Under the pieces are notes generated by a model, which was not told where the DNA came from, did no database searches, and was given only the letters and a program-made list of their open reading frames with translations. 6,739 bases of DNA from Bacillota bacterium (lineage in GTDB: Bacteria > Bacillota > Clostridia > Oscillospirales > Ruminococcaceae): NCBI GenBank assembly GCA_023451415.1, contig JAEXZK010000020.1, positions 1 to 6,739 on the forward strand, in the 5' to 3' direction. This document shows positions 1 through 5,574 of this stretch, one piece after another; position 1 is the stretch's first letter, and each line of letters starts with the position of its first letter. Position numbers and translations under genes: made by a program.

Positions 1-292
1 CCGGGATGCGCAATTGTGCCATTGGCTGCGCTCATGGCATAATAGCTGCAAAGCAGTTATTATACCGGTTATGCGCAAGGCCATCCGCGCCGTATGGCGC
101 TCCGGCCGGGATGCGCAATTATGCCGCTGGCTGCGCTCATGGCATAATAGCTGCAAAGCAGTTATTATACCGGTTATGCGCAAGGCCATCCGCGCCATGC
201 AGCGCTCCGGCCGGGATGCGCAATTATGCCATTGGCTGCGTTCATGGCATAATAGCTGCAAAGCAGTTATTATACCGGTTATGCGCAAGGCC
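1..292 (+). repeat. Tandem array of a 105-bp palindrome-rich repeat, 2.8 copies
   Basis: Copies begin at 1, 106 and 211, each with CCGGGATGCGCAATT; the third stops after the GGCC at 289-292. The copies are nearly identical. They differ by a G/A and an AT/GC change near unit positions 16-22, a C/T change in copy 3, and a replaced 4-6 base block near unit positions 92-97. Each copy holds a strong hairpin (39-63 in copy 1: arms ATAATAGCTGC and GCAGTTATTAT, loop AAA), an upstream arm ATTATGCCAT that can pair with ATGGCATAAT, and in copy 1 a GC-rich hairpin with arms GCGCC and GGCGC. The array directly precedes the TrkA gene pair. Two plus-strand frames stay open across it because 105 is divisible by three, but no convincing ribosome site starts them, so I treat it as non-coding. 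The array may extend beyond the left edge. Confidence 0.95.
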
Positions 293-351
293 AAAGGGCG
301 ATGGACGCCCTGGGACAGGGGCATAAAGGGCGCAGGCCGTTTGCCGCAAAT

Positions 352-357
352 AGGAGG
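352..357 (+). promoter_or_regulatory. Ribosome binding site that fixes the TTG start of the first TrkA gene
   Basis: AGGAGG lies seven bases before TTG at 365. The reading frame runs open upstream to an ATG at 14 inside the repeat array, so this site decides the start: the TrkA fold begins immediately at the TTG, and the upstream extension is repeat-derived peptide unlike any RCK protein. Confidence 0.85.
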
Positions 358-364
358 GAAAGAT

Positions 365-985
365 TTGAACATTCTCATTGTAGGCTGTGGAAAAGTCGGC
401 TCCGGTTTGGCCAATTCCCTGTATAAGATGGGCCACGACCTGGCGGTAGTGGACGCCCGGGGCGAAAATTTTGACCGCCTGGATGAAAATTTTACAGGGT
501 ACACCATCCAGGGGGTGCCCATCGATCTGGATGTCCTCAAGCAGGCGGGGATTGAGGCCTGTGACTTTCTGGTGGCGGTCTGCGATGACGACAATATCAA
601 CATCATGGTGTCCCAGGTGGCCCGGGAGATATTCCGGGTGCCCAAGGTCCTCACCAGGATCTTTGACCCGCGCCGGAAGAATGTTTTTTCCGAATTTGGC
701 CTCCATACCATCTGCCCCACCAGCCTGACGGTGGACGCCATTGAAAAGATGGTGGAGGGGGAGGAGGGGAGCGTCTCCTTCTCCATCGGGGCCACCGGCA
801 TCAGCGTGGGCCAACTGGCAGTGCCCAGGAGCTGTGTGGGGCTGACGGCGGCGGAGATGGCCCACGATATGGATGAGATGGCTGTGGGAGTGGTCCGGGG
901 CGACGGCGCCGTGGTGCTCAGGGACGCCGACCCGGAGTACCGGCTCCAGGAGGAAGATAAGCTCCTGGTCATCCGCACCATATAG
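365..985 (+). CDS. TrkA/RCK-domain potassium-transport regulatory protein, first of a tandem pair
   Basis: The 206-aa protein matches the Trk/Ktr regulatory subunit family, peripheral cytosolic proteins that bind NAD(H) or other nucleotides and gate a membrane potassium transporter. Residues 1 to about 120 form a Rossmann RCK_N domain, with the glycine motif G7-C-G9-K-V-G12 and D30 at the end of strand 2, the usual ribose-binding acid. A later CDDDNINI stretch is also family-typical. Residues from about 138 to 206 resemble RCK_C, ending in LQEEDKLLVIRTI. The usual GD pair after strand 3 reads G50-V51, while the neighbouring protein keeps GD, so nucleotide binding may differ. The start is TTG with a strong AGGAGG. 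Its TAG stop overlaps the next gene's ribosome site, 11 bases before that gene, so the two are surely cotranscribed. No pore gene (trkH/ktrB) is present in the window. Family is secure; partner and ligand are inferred. Confidence 0.9.
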   Translation: MNILIVGCGKVGSGLANSLYKMGHDLAVVDARGENFDRLDENFTGYTIQGVPIDLDVLKQAGIEACDFLVAVCDDDNINIMVSQVAREIFRVPKVLTRIFDPRRKNVFSEFGLHTICPTSLTVDAIEKMVEGEEGSVSFSIGATGISVGQLAVPRSCVGLTAAEMAHDMDEMAVGVVRGDGAVVLRDADPEYRLQEEDKLLVIRTI

Positions 986-996
986 GAGGAGCAGGT

Positions 997-1674
997 ATGA
1001 AAGTAGTGGTTGTAGGGGCGGGAAAGGTGGGCTACTACCTGTCCAAGACCCTGATGGAACACGGACACACCCCCGTCCTGGTGGAGAGCAGCCGGGAGAT
1101 ATGCCGCCAGGCGGCGGACACCTTGGGGATCAAGGTCATCTGCGGGGACGGCAGCACCATCGACGCCCTGGAGGCTGCAGGGACCGGGGAGGCCGCTGGG
1201 TTTGCCAGCGTTACAGGCTCGGACGAGGCCAACCTGGTGGCCTGCCAGCTGGCCAAAAAGACCTTTGGCGTAAAGCGGACGGTGGCAAGAGTCAACAACC
1301 CCAAGAACCTGCCGGTGATGAAGCAGCTGGGGGTGGATATCCCCATCTCCAGCACCGATAATATTGCCCGGCTGATCGAGCGGGAGGTGGACTCTGCCGC
1401 CATCCGGCAGGTGCTCTCCCTCAACCGGGGGCAGGCTACCATCAGCGAGGTCACCCTCCCCCAGGAATACGCCTTCGACGGGCTGCGGCTGAGCGAGATC
1501 ACCCTTCCGGAGGAGTGCATTATCATCTCCATCACCCGGGGCGGAGAGCTTATCATCCCCCGGGGCAAAACCGTCCTCCGCGGCGGCGATGTGGTACTGC
1601 TGCTGGCCGGCAGCGACGAGCTCCACAGCCTGAGCAAGGCGCTGGGGGTTGGGGAGAACGCGCGGAAGAGCTGA
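997..1674 (+). CDS. trkA: TrkA-family potassium uptake regulatory subunit, second of the pair
   Basis: The 225-aa protein has a single RCK unit: RCK_N over residues 1 to about 125, with G7-A-G9-K-V-G12, E30 at the end of strand 2, a canonical G50-D51-G-S after strand 3 and the SDEANL stretch, followed by RCK_C from about 140 to 215 (IIPRGKTVLRGGDVVLLL is typical of this domain). Members bind NAD(H) or ATP and open or close Trk/Ktr potassium channels as ring assemblies. The length fits single-unit KtrA-like or half-length TrkA proteins; E. coli TrkA carries two units in one chain of about 458 aa, so this gene and its upstream neighbour together could supply the equivalent of both halves. That last point is inference. 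The ATG is preceded by AGGAGG with seven bases of spacing. Codon use is GC-rich, like the upstream gene and unlike the downstream one. Confidence 0.93.
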   Translation: MKVVVVGAGKVGYYLSKTLMEHGHTPVLVESSREICRQAADTLGIKVICGDGSTIDALEAAGTGEAAGFASVTGSDEANLVACQLAKKTFGVKRTVARVNNPKNLPVMKQLGVDIPISSTDNIARLIEREVDSAAIRQVLSLNRGQATISEVTLPQEYAFDGLRLSEITLPEECIIISITRGGELIIPRGKTVLRGGDVVLLLAGSDELHSLSKALGVGENARKS

Positions 1675-1752
1675 ACCTGGCCGGGGGACGGCCCGGGGCC
1701 CCTGTCCCGGCAGCCCTGGTCGGCGGCAAAAACAAACTGAGGAGGCGATCCC

Positions 1753-2334
1753 ATGAGTGATTATGCAATAAAGCTTGGTAAGCATTTAAAGCTTGTTATA
1801 CCTGTACTGTTGGCGGCAGCACTGATTTTTCTTGCCTCTTGCGGGCACGGAGGAACCTCCCAGGTCTACGATGTGGAACACAACGGGAAAATATTCACTG
1901 TGGATCAGGCCAATCAAACGATTGCGTCAGAGGGGCATATTTACAGCTTTGAAGTGTCCGGCAATGGCGGCAATGTGAAGTTCAAAGTCACATATCCTGA
2001 CGGGTCGACCTATTGGTGGAGCCAAGGAGGAAACGTCGGATACGGAGGCTGGAGCGATGACTACGACCCCGGCCGGTATGCGCCGGGAGACGTCCTTTGG
2101 GATGTATTGAATCTGGACCGCCGGGCCGATGGGCATGATTCCGGCAAATACATAGGACTTGGCCTCCTTTTGATCCTGCTGGGCGCTGTAAATGCAGCTT
2201 TTCCCCGTGCAATGTGGTATATAGAATATGGCTGGCGCTATAAGGATGCCGAGCCTTCAGACATGGTCTTGTTTGCAGAGCGTGCAGGCGGCGCAATCGC
2301 CGTCATTGCCGGCGTGATCTGCTTGTTTGTATAA
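1753..2334 (+). CDS. Predicted lipoprotein/membrane protein with DUF6199-like C-terminus
   Basis: The 193-aa protein starts with a short basic N-terminus (K7, K10, K13), a hydrophobic stretch (14-29) and a lipobox L27-A28-S29-C30, so it is probably lipidated at C30. Residues 35-125 form a polar, glycine- and aromatic-rich region likely to face outside, followed by two hydrophobic segments (about 133-150 and 176-193). Between them lies the segment W155-YIEYGWRYKDAEPSD-170, which resembles the conserved part of the DUF6199 family of Firmicute membrane proteins; that assignment is from memory and its function is unknown. AGGAGG at 1740-1745 with seven bases to ATG supports the start. It follows the TrkA pair after a 78-bp GC-rich gap. 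Its base composition is visibly lower in GC than trkA, suggesting separate acquisition. A link to potassium transport is only positional. Confidence 0.85.
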   Translation: MSDYAIKLGKHLKLVIPVLLAAALIFLASCGHGGTSQVYDVEHNGKIFTVDQANQTIASEGHIYSFEVSGNGGNVKFKVTYPDGSTYWWSQGGNVGYGGWSDDYDPGRYAPGDVLWDVLNLDRRADGHDSGKYIGLGLLLILLGAVNAAFPRAMWYIEYGWRYKDAEPSDMVLFAERAGGAIAVIAGVICLFV

Positions 2335-2395
2335 GCAAATTGCGCATATTCGGAAAGGTATGGGGTGATTGGAAAATCAGCGGCGCGTTTCTGCA

Positions 2396-2410
2396 CATGG
2401 CTTTGCCATG
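2396..2410 (+). other. Short hairpin downstream of the lipoprotein gene
   Basis: Arms CATGGC and GCCATG with loop TTT, followed within a few bases by TGTGTTTTA. It could be a weak early terminator for the lipoprotein gene, but the stem is only six pairs and the much stronger hairpin 15 bases further on makes that unnecessary. Confidence 0.35.
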
Positions 2411-2424
2411 CAGTGTGTTTTATG

Positions 2425-2470
2425 GCAAACCTCCCGCTTGCATAGGCGCAAGCGGGAGGTTTGCTGTTTT
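2425..2470 (+). terminator. Rho-independent terminator of the rightward TrkA-lipoprotein cluster
   Basis: A perfect 17-pair stem, GCAAACCTCCCGCTTGC at 2425-2441 and its complement at 2448-2464, with a six-base loop, is followed by TGTTTT on the plus strand. No T-run follows on the minus strand, so it acts mainly rightwards, about 90 bases after the lipoprotein stop codon. Confidence 0.85.
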
Positions 2471-2481
2471 GCGGCTTCTAT

Positions 2482-2527
2482 AAAAAACGAGGCCGCCGCC
2501 CCAGCAGGAGGAGGCTTTAGGCGGCGG
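2482..2527 (-). terminator. Possible second leftward terminator in the convergent gap
   Basis: On the minus strand CCGCCGCC (2527-2520) pairs with GGCGGCGG (2500-2493) across a 19-base loop, followed after a short gap by six T residues (2487-2482). It lies downstream of another leftward terminator and may act as a backup. The long loop and the gap before the T-run weaken the call. Confidence 0.5.
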
Positions 2528-2540
2528 GCGCTGCCATTAC

Positions 2541-2575
2541 AAAAAGCCCTCCGGCCCGGGTTATGGGACGGAGGG
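2541..2575 (-). terminator. Leftward terminator of the DUF1294 gene
   Basis: On the minus strand CCCTCCG (2575-2569) pairs with CGGAGGG (2553-2547) and is followed by C and five T residues (2545-2541). It begins about 15 bases beyond the DUF1294 stop codon, the expected position for the end of that transcript. Confidence 0.7.
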
Positions 2576-2590
2576 AGCAGAGTTTGCTTT

Positions 2591-2899
2591 TTATCGGGGG
2601 AAGCTCCTCCCCAGGAGCCACCCGGCCAGGAGAAGCTGAAGAATAAGGATCAAGGGGATGCCGATGACAAAGGAAAGATGCTTTGTCTTGTGGCGGAAGA
2701 CGTACATCCCAGCCAGCGCGCCGGCAGAGCCGCCCAGGAATGCGGCGGCAAAAAGGGTGCGCTCAGGGATGCGGCGGCGGCCCTTCCTGGCGCAGCGTTT
2801 GTCCCACCCCATGAGAAGGAAGCCGGCAAGGTTCATTGCCGCCAGATAAACAGCCAAAATCAGAGGCAGATGCCTCTGGAGTTCCTGAAAAAAGGTCAC
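2591..2899 (-). CDS. DUF1294 family small integral membrane protein
   Basis: From the GTG at 2899 the product is 102 aa. Segments at about 11-30, 48-66 and 75-97 are hydrophobic. Between and after the first two lie the family signatures: W32-D33-K34 followed by a basic loop, R43-I44-P45-E46, G56-G57-S58-x-G60, and F68-R69-H70-K71-T72. This pattern marks DUF1294, short bacterial membrane proteins of unknown function. The frame is open further upstream to 2998, but that would overlap the upstream gene by 65 bases and add a proline/serine-rich, non-homologous stretch. GAGGTG at 2906-2911 sits six bases before the GTG and fits the family's usual 85-100 aa length. It lies 34 bases after the upstream 181-aa gene, so the two are probably one operon. 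Confidence 0.88.
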   Translation of the reverse strand: MTFFQELQRHLPLILAVYLAAMNLAGFLLMGWDKRCARKGRRRIPERTLFAAAFLGGSAGALAGMYVFRHKTKHLSFVIGIPLILILQLLLAGWLLGRSFPR

Positions 2900-2905
2900 G
2901 GGAAG

Positions 2906-2911
2906 CACCTC
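2906..2911 (-). promoter_or_regulatory. Ribosome binding site fixing the GTG start of the DUF1294 gene
   Basis: Read on the minus strand this is GAGGTG, six bases before GTG at 2899. It favours the short form of the protein over the longer frame that begins at 2998. Confidence 0.7.
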
Positions 2912-2933
2912 GATGCTGTTAAAAATAGGAGGA

Positions 2934-3479
2934 TCAGGGCAGGAGCCCCCGGAAAAAGGCGGACAGCTGCTCCCATGCGCCGGAAAAGCCGTAGGCAAAG
3001 CAGAGATAGCTCAAAGAGAAGGAAACCCCGGCCAGGAGGGAGAGGACCACCCAAAAAAGGACTCGGCGGCGCACCACCGCCACATAGCGGTCCCCGGTGA
3101 CCATATATCCCGCAACGCGGTAAAACACGGGGGAGAAGAGGGCCTTGCTGTAAACGGGAAGGGCCACGCGGTAAACGCCGCTGGGCCGGGTGACATACCC
3201 CAGGGGCTTATCCCCCCTGCGGTGGAAAAGGAGGCCCAGGCAACCCTCCGGAGCAAAGCTGAAGTCCGGCTGGGCACTGTCCAGATGGAGAAGGGCCGCC
3301 CGGGAATAGAGCTGGGTGGTCACTTCCTTGACAAAGGGGCCGAAACGGCCGTCCTCCACAGTTTTTTGCAGGCAGACCCTGTCGGCAGGCATATCGGGGA
3401 TGGGACGCAGCAATCCCAGCTCCGGCAGAGCTGCGGCTTCGTCATCCCGCAGAGCCCGTATGGTCATCATGATCTTCAC
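2934..3479 (-). CDS. Unrecognised 181-aa protein with one C-terminal membrane segment
   Basis: I do not recognise a family. Residues 1-110 look soluble and mixed in character (notably R32-like acidic/basic alternation around VCLQKTVEDGRFGPFVKEV, and HRRGDKPLGYVTRPSG near 86-101). Residues 112-139 are aromatic and basic, and 140-163 form a clear membrane span (VLFWVVLSLLAGVSF onward), with a short tail. With R138-R140 just before the span, the positive-inside rule suggests a cytoplasmic N-terminal domain. The start is uncertain: GTG at 3479 has only GGAAG three bases away, and ATG codons at 3470 and 3467 are alternatives that shorten it by three or four residues. A promoter at 3537-3566 and a 34-base gap to DUF1294 indicate a two-gene leftward operon. 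The frame has ordinary GC-rich third positions, which supports coding, but the function is unknown. Confidence 0.75.
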   Translation of the reverse strand: MKIMMTIRALRDDEAAALPELGLLRPIPDMPADRVCLQKTVEDGRFGPFVKEVTTQLYSRAALLHLDSAQPDFSFAPEGCLGLLFHRRGDKPLGYVTRPSGVYRVALPVYSKALFSPVFYRVAGYMVTGDRYVAVVRRRVLFWVVLSLLAGVSFSLSYLCFAYGFSGAWEQLSAFFRGLLP

Positions 3480-3502
3480 CAGCTTCCATGTCTTGAAGAG
3501 GC

Positions 3503-3517
3503 GGGCGCTCCGCCCGT
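3503..3517 (-). other. Hairpin in the predicted 5' leader of the 181-aa gene
   Basis: On the minus strand CGGGCG and CGCCCG pair perfectly around loop GAG, starting about 15 bases after the predicted transcription start and ending about 24 bases before the GTG. There is no T-run, so it is not a terminator; it could stabilise the leader or affect translation. Confidence 0.45.
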
Positions 3518-3536
3518 CGATGATATCACGGGATTT

Positions 3537-3566
3537 ATGATACCATCAAAATACCCGCCCTGTCAA
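3537..3566 (-). promoter_or_regulatory. Sigma-A-type promoter of the 181-aa/DUF1294 operon
   Basis: On the minus strand a perfect TTGACA (3566-3561) is followed after 18 bases by TATCAT (3542-3537), itself preceded by TGG as an extended -10. Transcription would start near 3530, leaving a leader of about 50-60 bases. The -35 box lies in the apex of the typA terminator stem, so the two signals overlap. Confidence 0.7.
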
Positions 3567-3586
3567 ACGACGGGACGGGTATTTTT
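3548..3586 (-). terminator. Bidirectional-type terminator after typA
   Basis: Arms AAAATACCCG (3548-3557) and CGGGTATTTT (3576-3585) pair perfectly. After one mismatch six further pairs close a four-base loop at 3565-3568. It lies about 20 bases beyond the typA stop codon and leaves TATTTT on the minus strand and TATTTTT on the plus strand, so it can work both ways, but its position marks it as the typA terminator. Confidence 0.85.
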
Positions 3587-3604
3587 GCATCAGTGTGCAA
3601 AAAA

Positions 3605-5425
3605 TCATTTATTTTTGGAGGCGATCTTCATCCGCTGGTTGTGGTCAAGGATGCGCTTGCGGACACGGATGCTCTTGGGGGTGACCTCCAGAAGCTCGTC
3701 CTCGGCCAGGAACTCCAGGCACTCCTCCAGGCTCATGTGGCGGGGCGGGATCAGGCGGAGGGCGTCGTCGCTGCCGCTGGCCCGGGTGTTGGTCAGGTGC
3801 TTGCGCTTGCAGACGTTGACGGTGATGTCGTCGCCCTTGGGGCTGGAGCCCACCACCATGCCGGCGTAGACCTTGTCACCCGGATCAATGAACATGGTGC
3901 CCCGATCCTGGGCGCCCCAGATGCCGTAGGCCACGGCCTCTCCGGTCTCAAAGGCGATGAGGCTGCCCGACTTGCGGCCGGGGATATCCCCTTTGTACTC
4001 CTGGTAGCTGTGGAAAACTGCGCTTTGGATGCCCTCGCCCCGGGTGTCGGTGAGGAATTCGCTGCGGTAGCCGAAAAGGCCCCGGGAGGGGATGAGGAAT
4101 TTCAGCTCCATCCGGCTGCCCTTGGGATGCATCTCCTGGAGCTCGCCCTTGCGGTAGCCCATCTTTTCCATAACGCTGCCCATGTATTCCTCGGGCACAT
4201 CCACCACCAGCTCCTCAAAGGGCTCCAGCAGCTTGCCGTTTTCTTCTTTCATCAGCACCTTGGGGGCTCCCACCTGGAACTCGTAGCCCTCCCGGCGCAT
4301 GGTTTCGATGAGGATGGACAGGTGCATCTCGCCCCGGCCCAGCACCCGGAAGCTGTCGGCGCTGTCGGTGTCCTCCACGTGGAGGGAGACGTCCTTGAGA
4401 AGCTCGCGGTAGAGGCGGTCCCGGATCTGGCGGGAGGTGACAAACTTGCCCTCCTTGCCGCAGAAGGGGCTGTCGTTGACGGAGAAGGTCATCTCCATGG
4501 TGGGTTCGCTGATCTTGACAAAGGGCAGGGGCTGGACGGCGTCGGTGGCGCAGACGGTGTTGCCGATGTTGATGTCGGCAATGCCGGAGAAAGCCACGAT
4601 GTCGCCCACGGTCGCATCCTGGACCTGGGTCTTTTTGACGCCGTCATACTGGTAGATGGCGGTCACCTTGGACCGGCCCTTGACGTCGGGGTTGTGGTAG
4701 TCGCAGACGGCAACCTCCATGTTGGTGGAAAGCTTGCCGGAGCTGATGCGGCCCACGGCGATGCGGCCCACAAACTCGCTGTAATCCACCGAGGAAACCA
4801 GCACGCCCAAAGGCGCATTCTCGTCCCCTTCGGGAGGATGGATGTAGGTGATGATGGTCTCGAAAAGGGGCTCCAGGTTTTTGCCCTCCACATGGGGGGA
4901 GAAGGTGGCGGTGCCCTGGCGGCCCGAGCAGAAGATGACGGGGCTGTCCAACTGCTCATCCGATGCGCCCAGGTCCATGAGGAGCTCCAGCACCTCGTCC
5001 ACCACCTCGTCCAGGCGGGCGTCGGGCTTGTCGATCTTATTGATGATAATAATGACCAGGAGACCCTGGGCCAGGGCCTTTTCCAGCACAAAGCGGGTCT
5101 GGGGCATGGGGCCCTCGGCGGCGTCCACCAGCAGCAGCACGCCGTCCACCATCTTCAGCACCCGCTCCACCTCGCCGCCGAAGTCGGCGTGGCCCGGGGT
5201 GTCCACAATATTGATCTTAACGCCCTTGTAAATAGTGGAAGCGTTCTTGGCAAGGATGGTGATGCCCCGCTCACGCTCCAGGTCGTTGGAGTCCATGACC
5301 CGCTCCTGCACCACCTGGTTTTCCCGGAAGGTGCCGCCCTGCTTGAGCATCTCGTCCACCAGGGTGGTTTTGCCGTGGTCGACGTGGGCAATAATCGCGA
5401 TGTTTCTTAAATCGTCCCGTTTCAA
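3605..5425 (-). CDS. typA: Ribosome-associated translational GTPase TypA/BipA
   Basis: The 606-aa product matches the family's usual 600-615 aa. It is an EF-G-like GTPase that binds the ribosome, aids 50S assembly at low temperature and affects stress responses. The GTPase motifs are intact: AHVDHGKT at 13-20 (G1), RERGITI at 51-57 (G2), DTPGH at 75-79 with catalytic H79 (G3) and NKID at 129-132 (G4). Beta-barrel domain 2, the EF-G-like domains III and V and the TypA-specific C-terminus follow, including [19 protein letters not shown] and the basic end [16 protein letters not shown]. The start is TTG at 5425: it is eight bases after AGGAGG, and the protein begins (M)[19 protein letters not shown] as homologues do. 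An open extension to 5482 (beginning MKYCLNCQ) would swallow the ribosome site and is rejected. It has its own promoter at 5495-5522 and a strong terminator. Confidence 0.98.
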   Translation of the reverse strand: MKRDDLRNIAIIAHVDHGKTTLVDEMLKQGGTFRENQVVQERVMDSNDLERERGITILAKNASTIYKGVKINIVDTPGHADFGGEVERVLKMVDGVLLLVDAAEGPMPQTRFVLEKALAQGLLVIIIINKIDKPDARLDEVVDEVLELLMDLGASDEQLDSPVIFCSGRQGTATFSPHVEGKNLEPLFETIITYIHPPEGDENAPLGVLVSSVDYSEFVGRIAVGRISSGKLSTNMEVAVCDYHNPDVKGRSKVTAIYQYDGVKKTQVQDATVGDIVAFSGIADINIGNTVCATDAVQPLPFVKISEPTMEMTFSVNDSPFCGKEGKFVTSRQIRDRLYRELLKDVSLHVEDTDSADSFRVLGRGEMHLSILIETMRREGYEFQVGAPKVLMKEENGKLLEPFEELVVDVPEEYMGSVMEKMGYRKGELQEMHPKGSRMELKFLIPSRGLFGYRSEFLTDTRGEGIQSAVFHSYQEYKGDIPGRKSGSLIAFETGEAVAYGIWGAQDRGTMFIDPGDKVYAGMVVGSSPKGDDITVNVCKRKHLTNTRASGSDDALRLIPPRHMSLEECLEFLAEDELLEVTPKSIRVRKRILDHNQRMKIASKNK

Positions 5426-5433
5426 AAAGGTTA

Positions 5434-5439
5434 CCTCCT
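5434..5439 (-). promoter_or_regulatory. Ribosome binding site that fixes the TTG start of typA
   Basis: On the minus strand this reads AGGAGG, eight bases before TTG at 5425. It lies inside the longer open frame from 5482, which therefore cannot be the true start. Confidence 0.88.
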
Positions 5440-5494
5440 GCCTTGACTTTCCTGTACATTGGCAATTCAAACAGTATTTCACTCTAACTTTTGC

Positions 5495-5522
5495 ATTATA
5501 TCACAAAAACCGGCTGATGCAA
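5495..5522 (-). promoter_or_regulatory. Promoter of typA
   Basis: On the minus strand TATAAT (5500-5495), a perfect -10 preceded by TGA as an extended -10, lies 16 bases after a weak -35-like TTGCAT (5522-5517). The predicted start near 5488 gives a leader of about 60 bases. It lies in the AT-rich gap between the amidohydrolase and typA, so typA need not depend on upstream transcription. Confidence 0.75.
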
Positions 5523-5534
5523 AGGATTTCTGCG

Positions 5535-5574
5535 CTTTTGGGGTGCAAAAACATTAAAATTCCACCCCGAAAAG
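5535..5574 (-). other. Inverted repeat spanning the amidohydrolase stop codon
   Basis: CTTTTGGGGTG (5535-5545) pairs with CACCCC plus AAAAG (5563-5574), with one bulged base and a 17-base loop that contains the stop codon. No T-run follows on the minus strand, so it is a poor terminator. It may protect the 3' end of the message or be incidental. Confidence 0.4.

Noticed and set aside
1..292. CRISPR array
   Set aside because: Units are 105 bp and nearly identical throughout; there are no short repeats separated by unique spacers and no cas genes.
6..326. A 106-aa frame made of 35-residue repeats across the left array
   Set aside because: It is open only because the DNA unit is a multiple of three. 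No ribosome site is visible, the frame crosses palindromes, and the related right array does not keep an intact equivalent frame.
1680..1711. Terminator between trkA and the lipoprotein gene
   Set aside because: The six-pair GC stem has a long loop and no T-run follows, so termination is unsupported.
2338..2347. AATTGCGCAT after the lipoprotein gene, matching ten bases of the 105-bp repeat core
   Set aside because: The match does not extend in either direction, so chance is sufficient.
2369..3100. Plus-strand frame of 243 aa in the convergent gap
   Set aside because: It runs through three terminators and opposes the DUF1294 gene; it has no ribosome site and low-complexity composition.
3593..5410. 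A 605-aa plus-strand frame opposite typA
   Set aside because: It is the antisense shadow of a clear TypA gene; long antisense frames are expected in GC-rich genes, and the composition (very rich in H, G, A, L, V) is typical of shadows.
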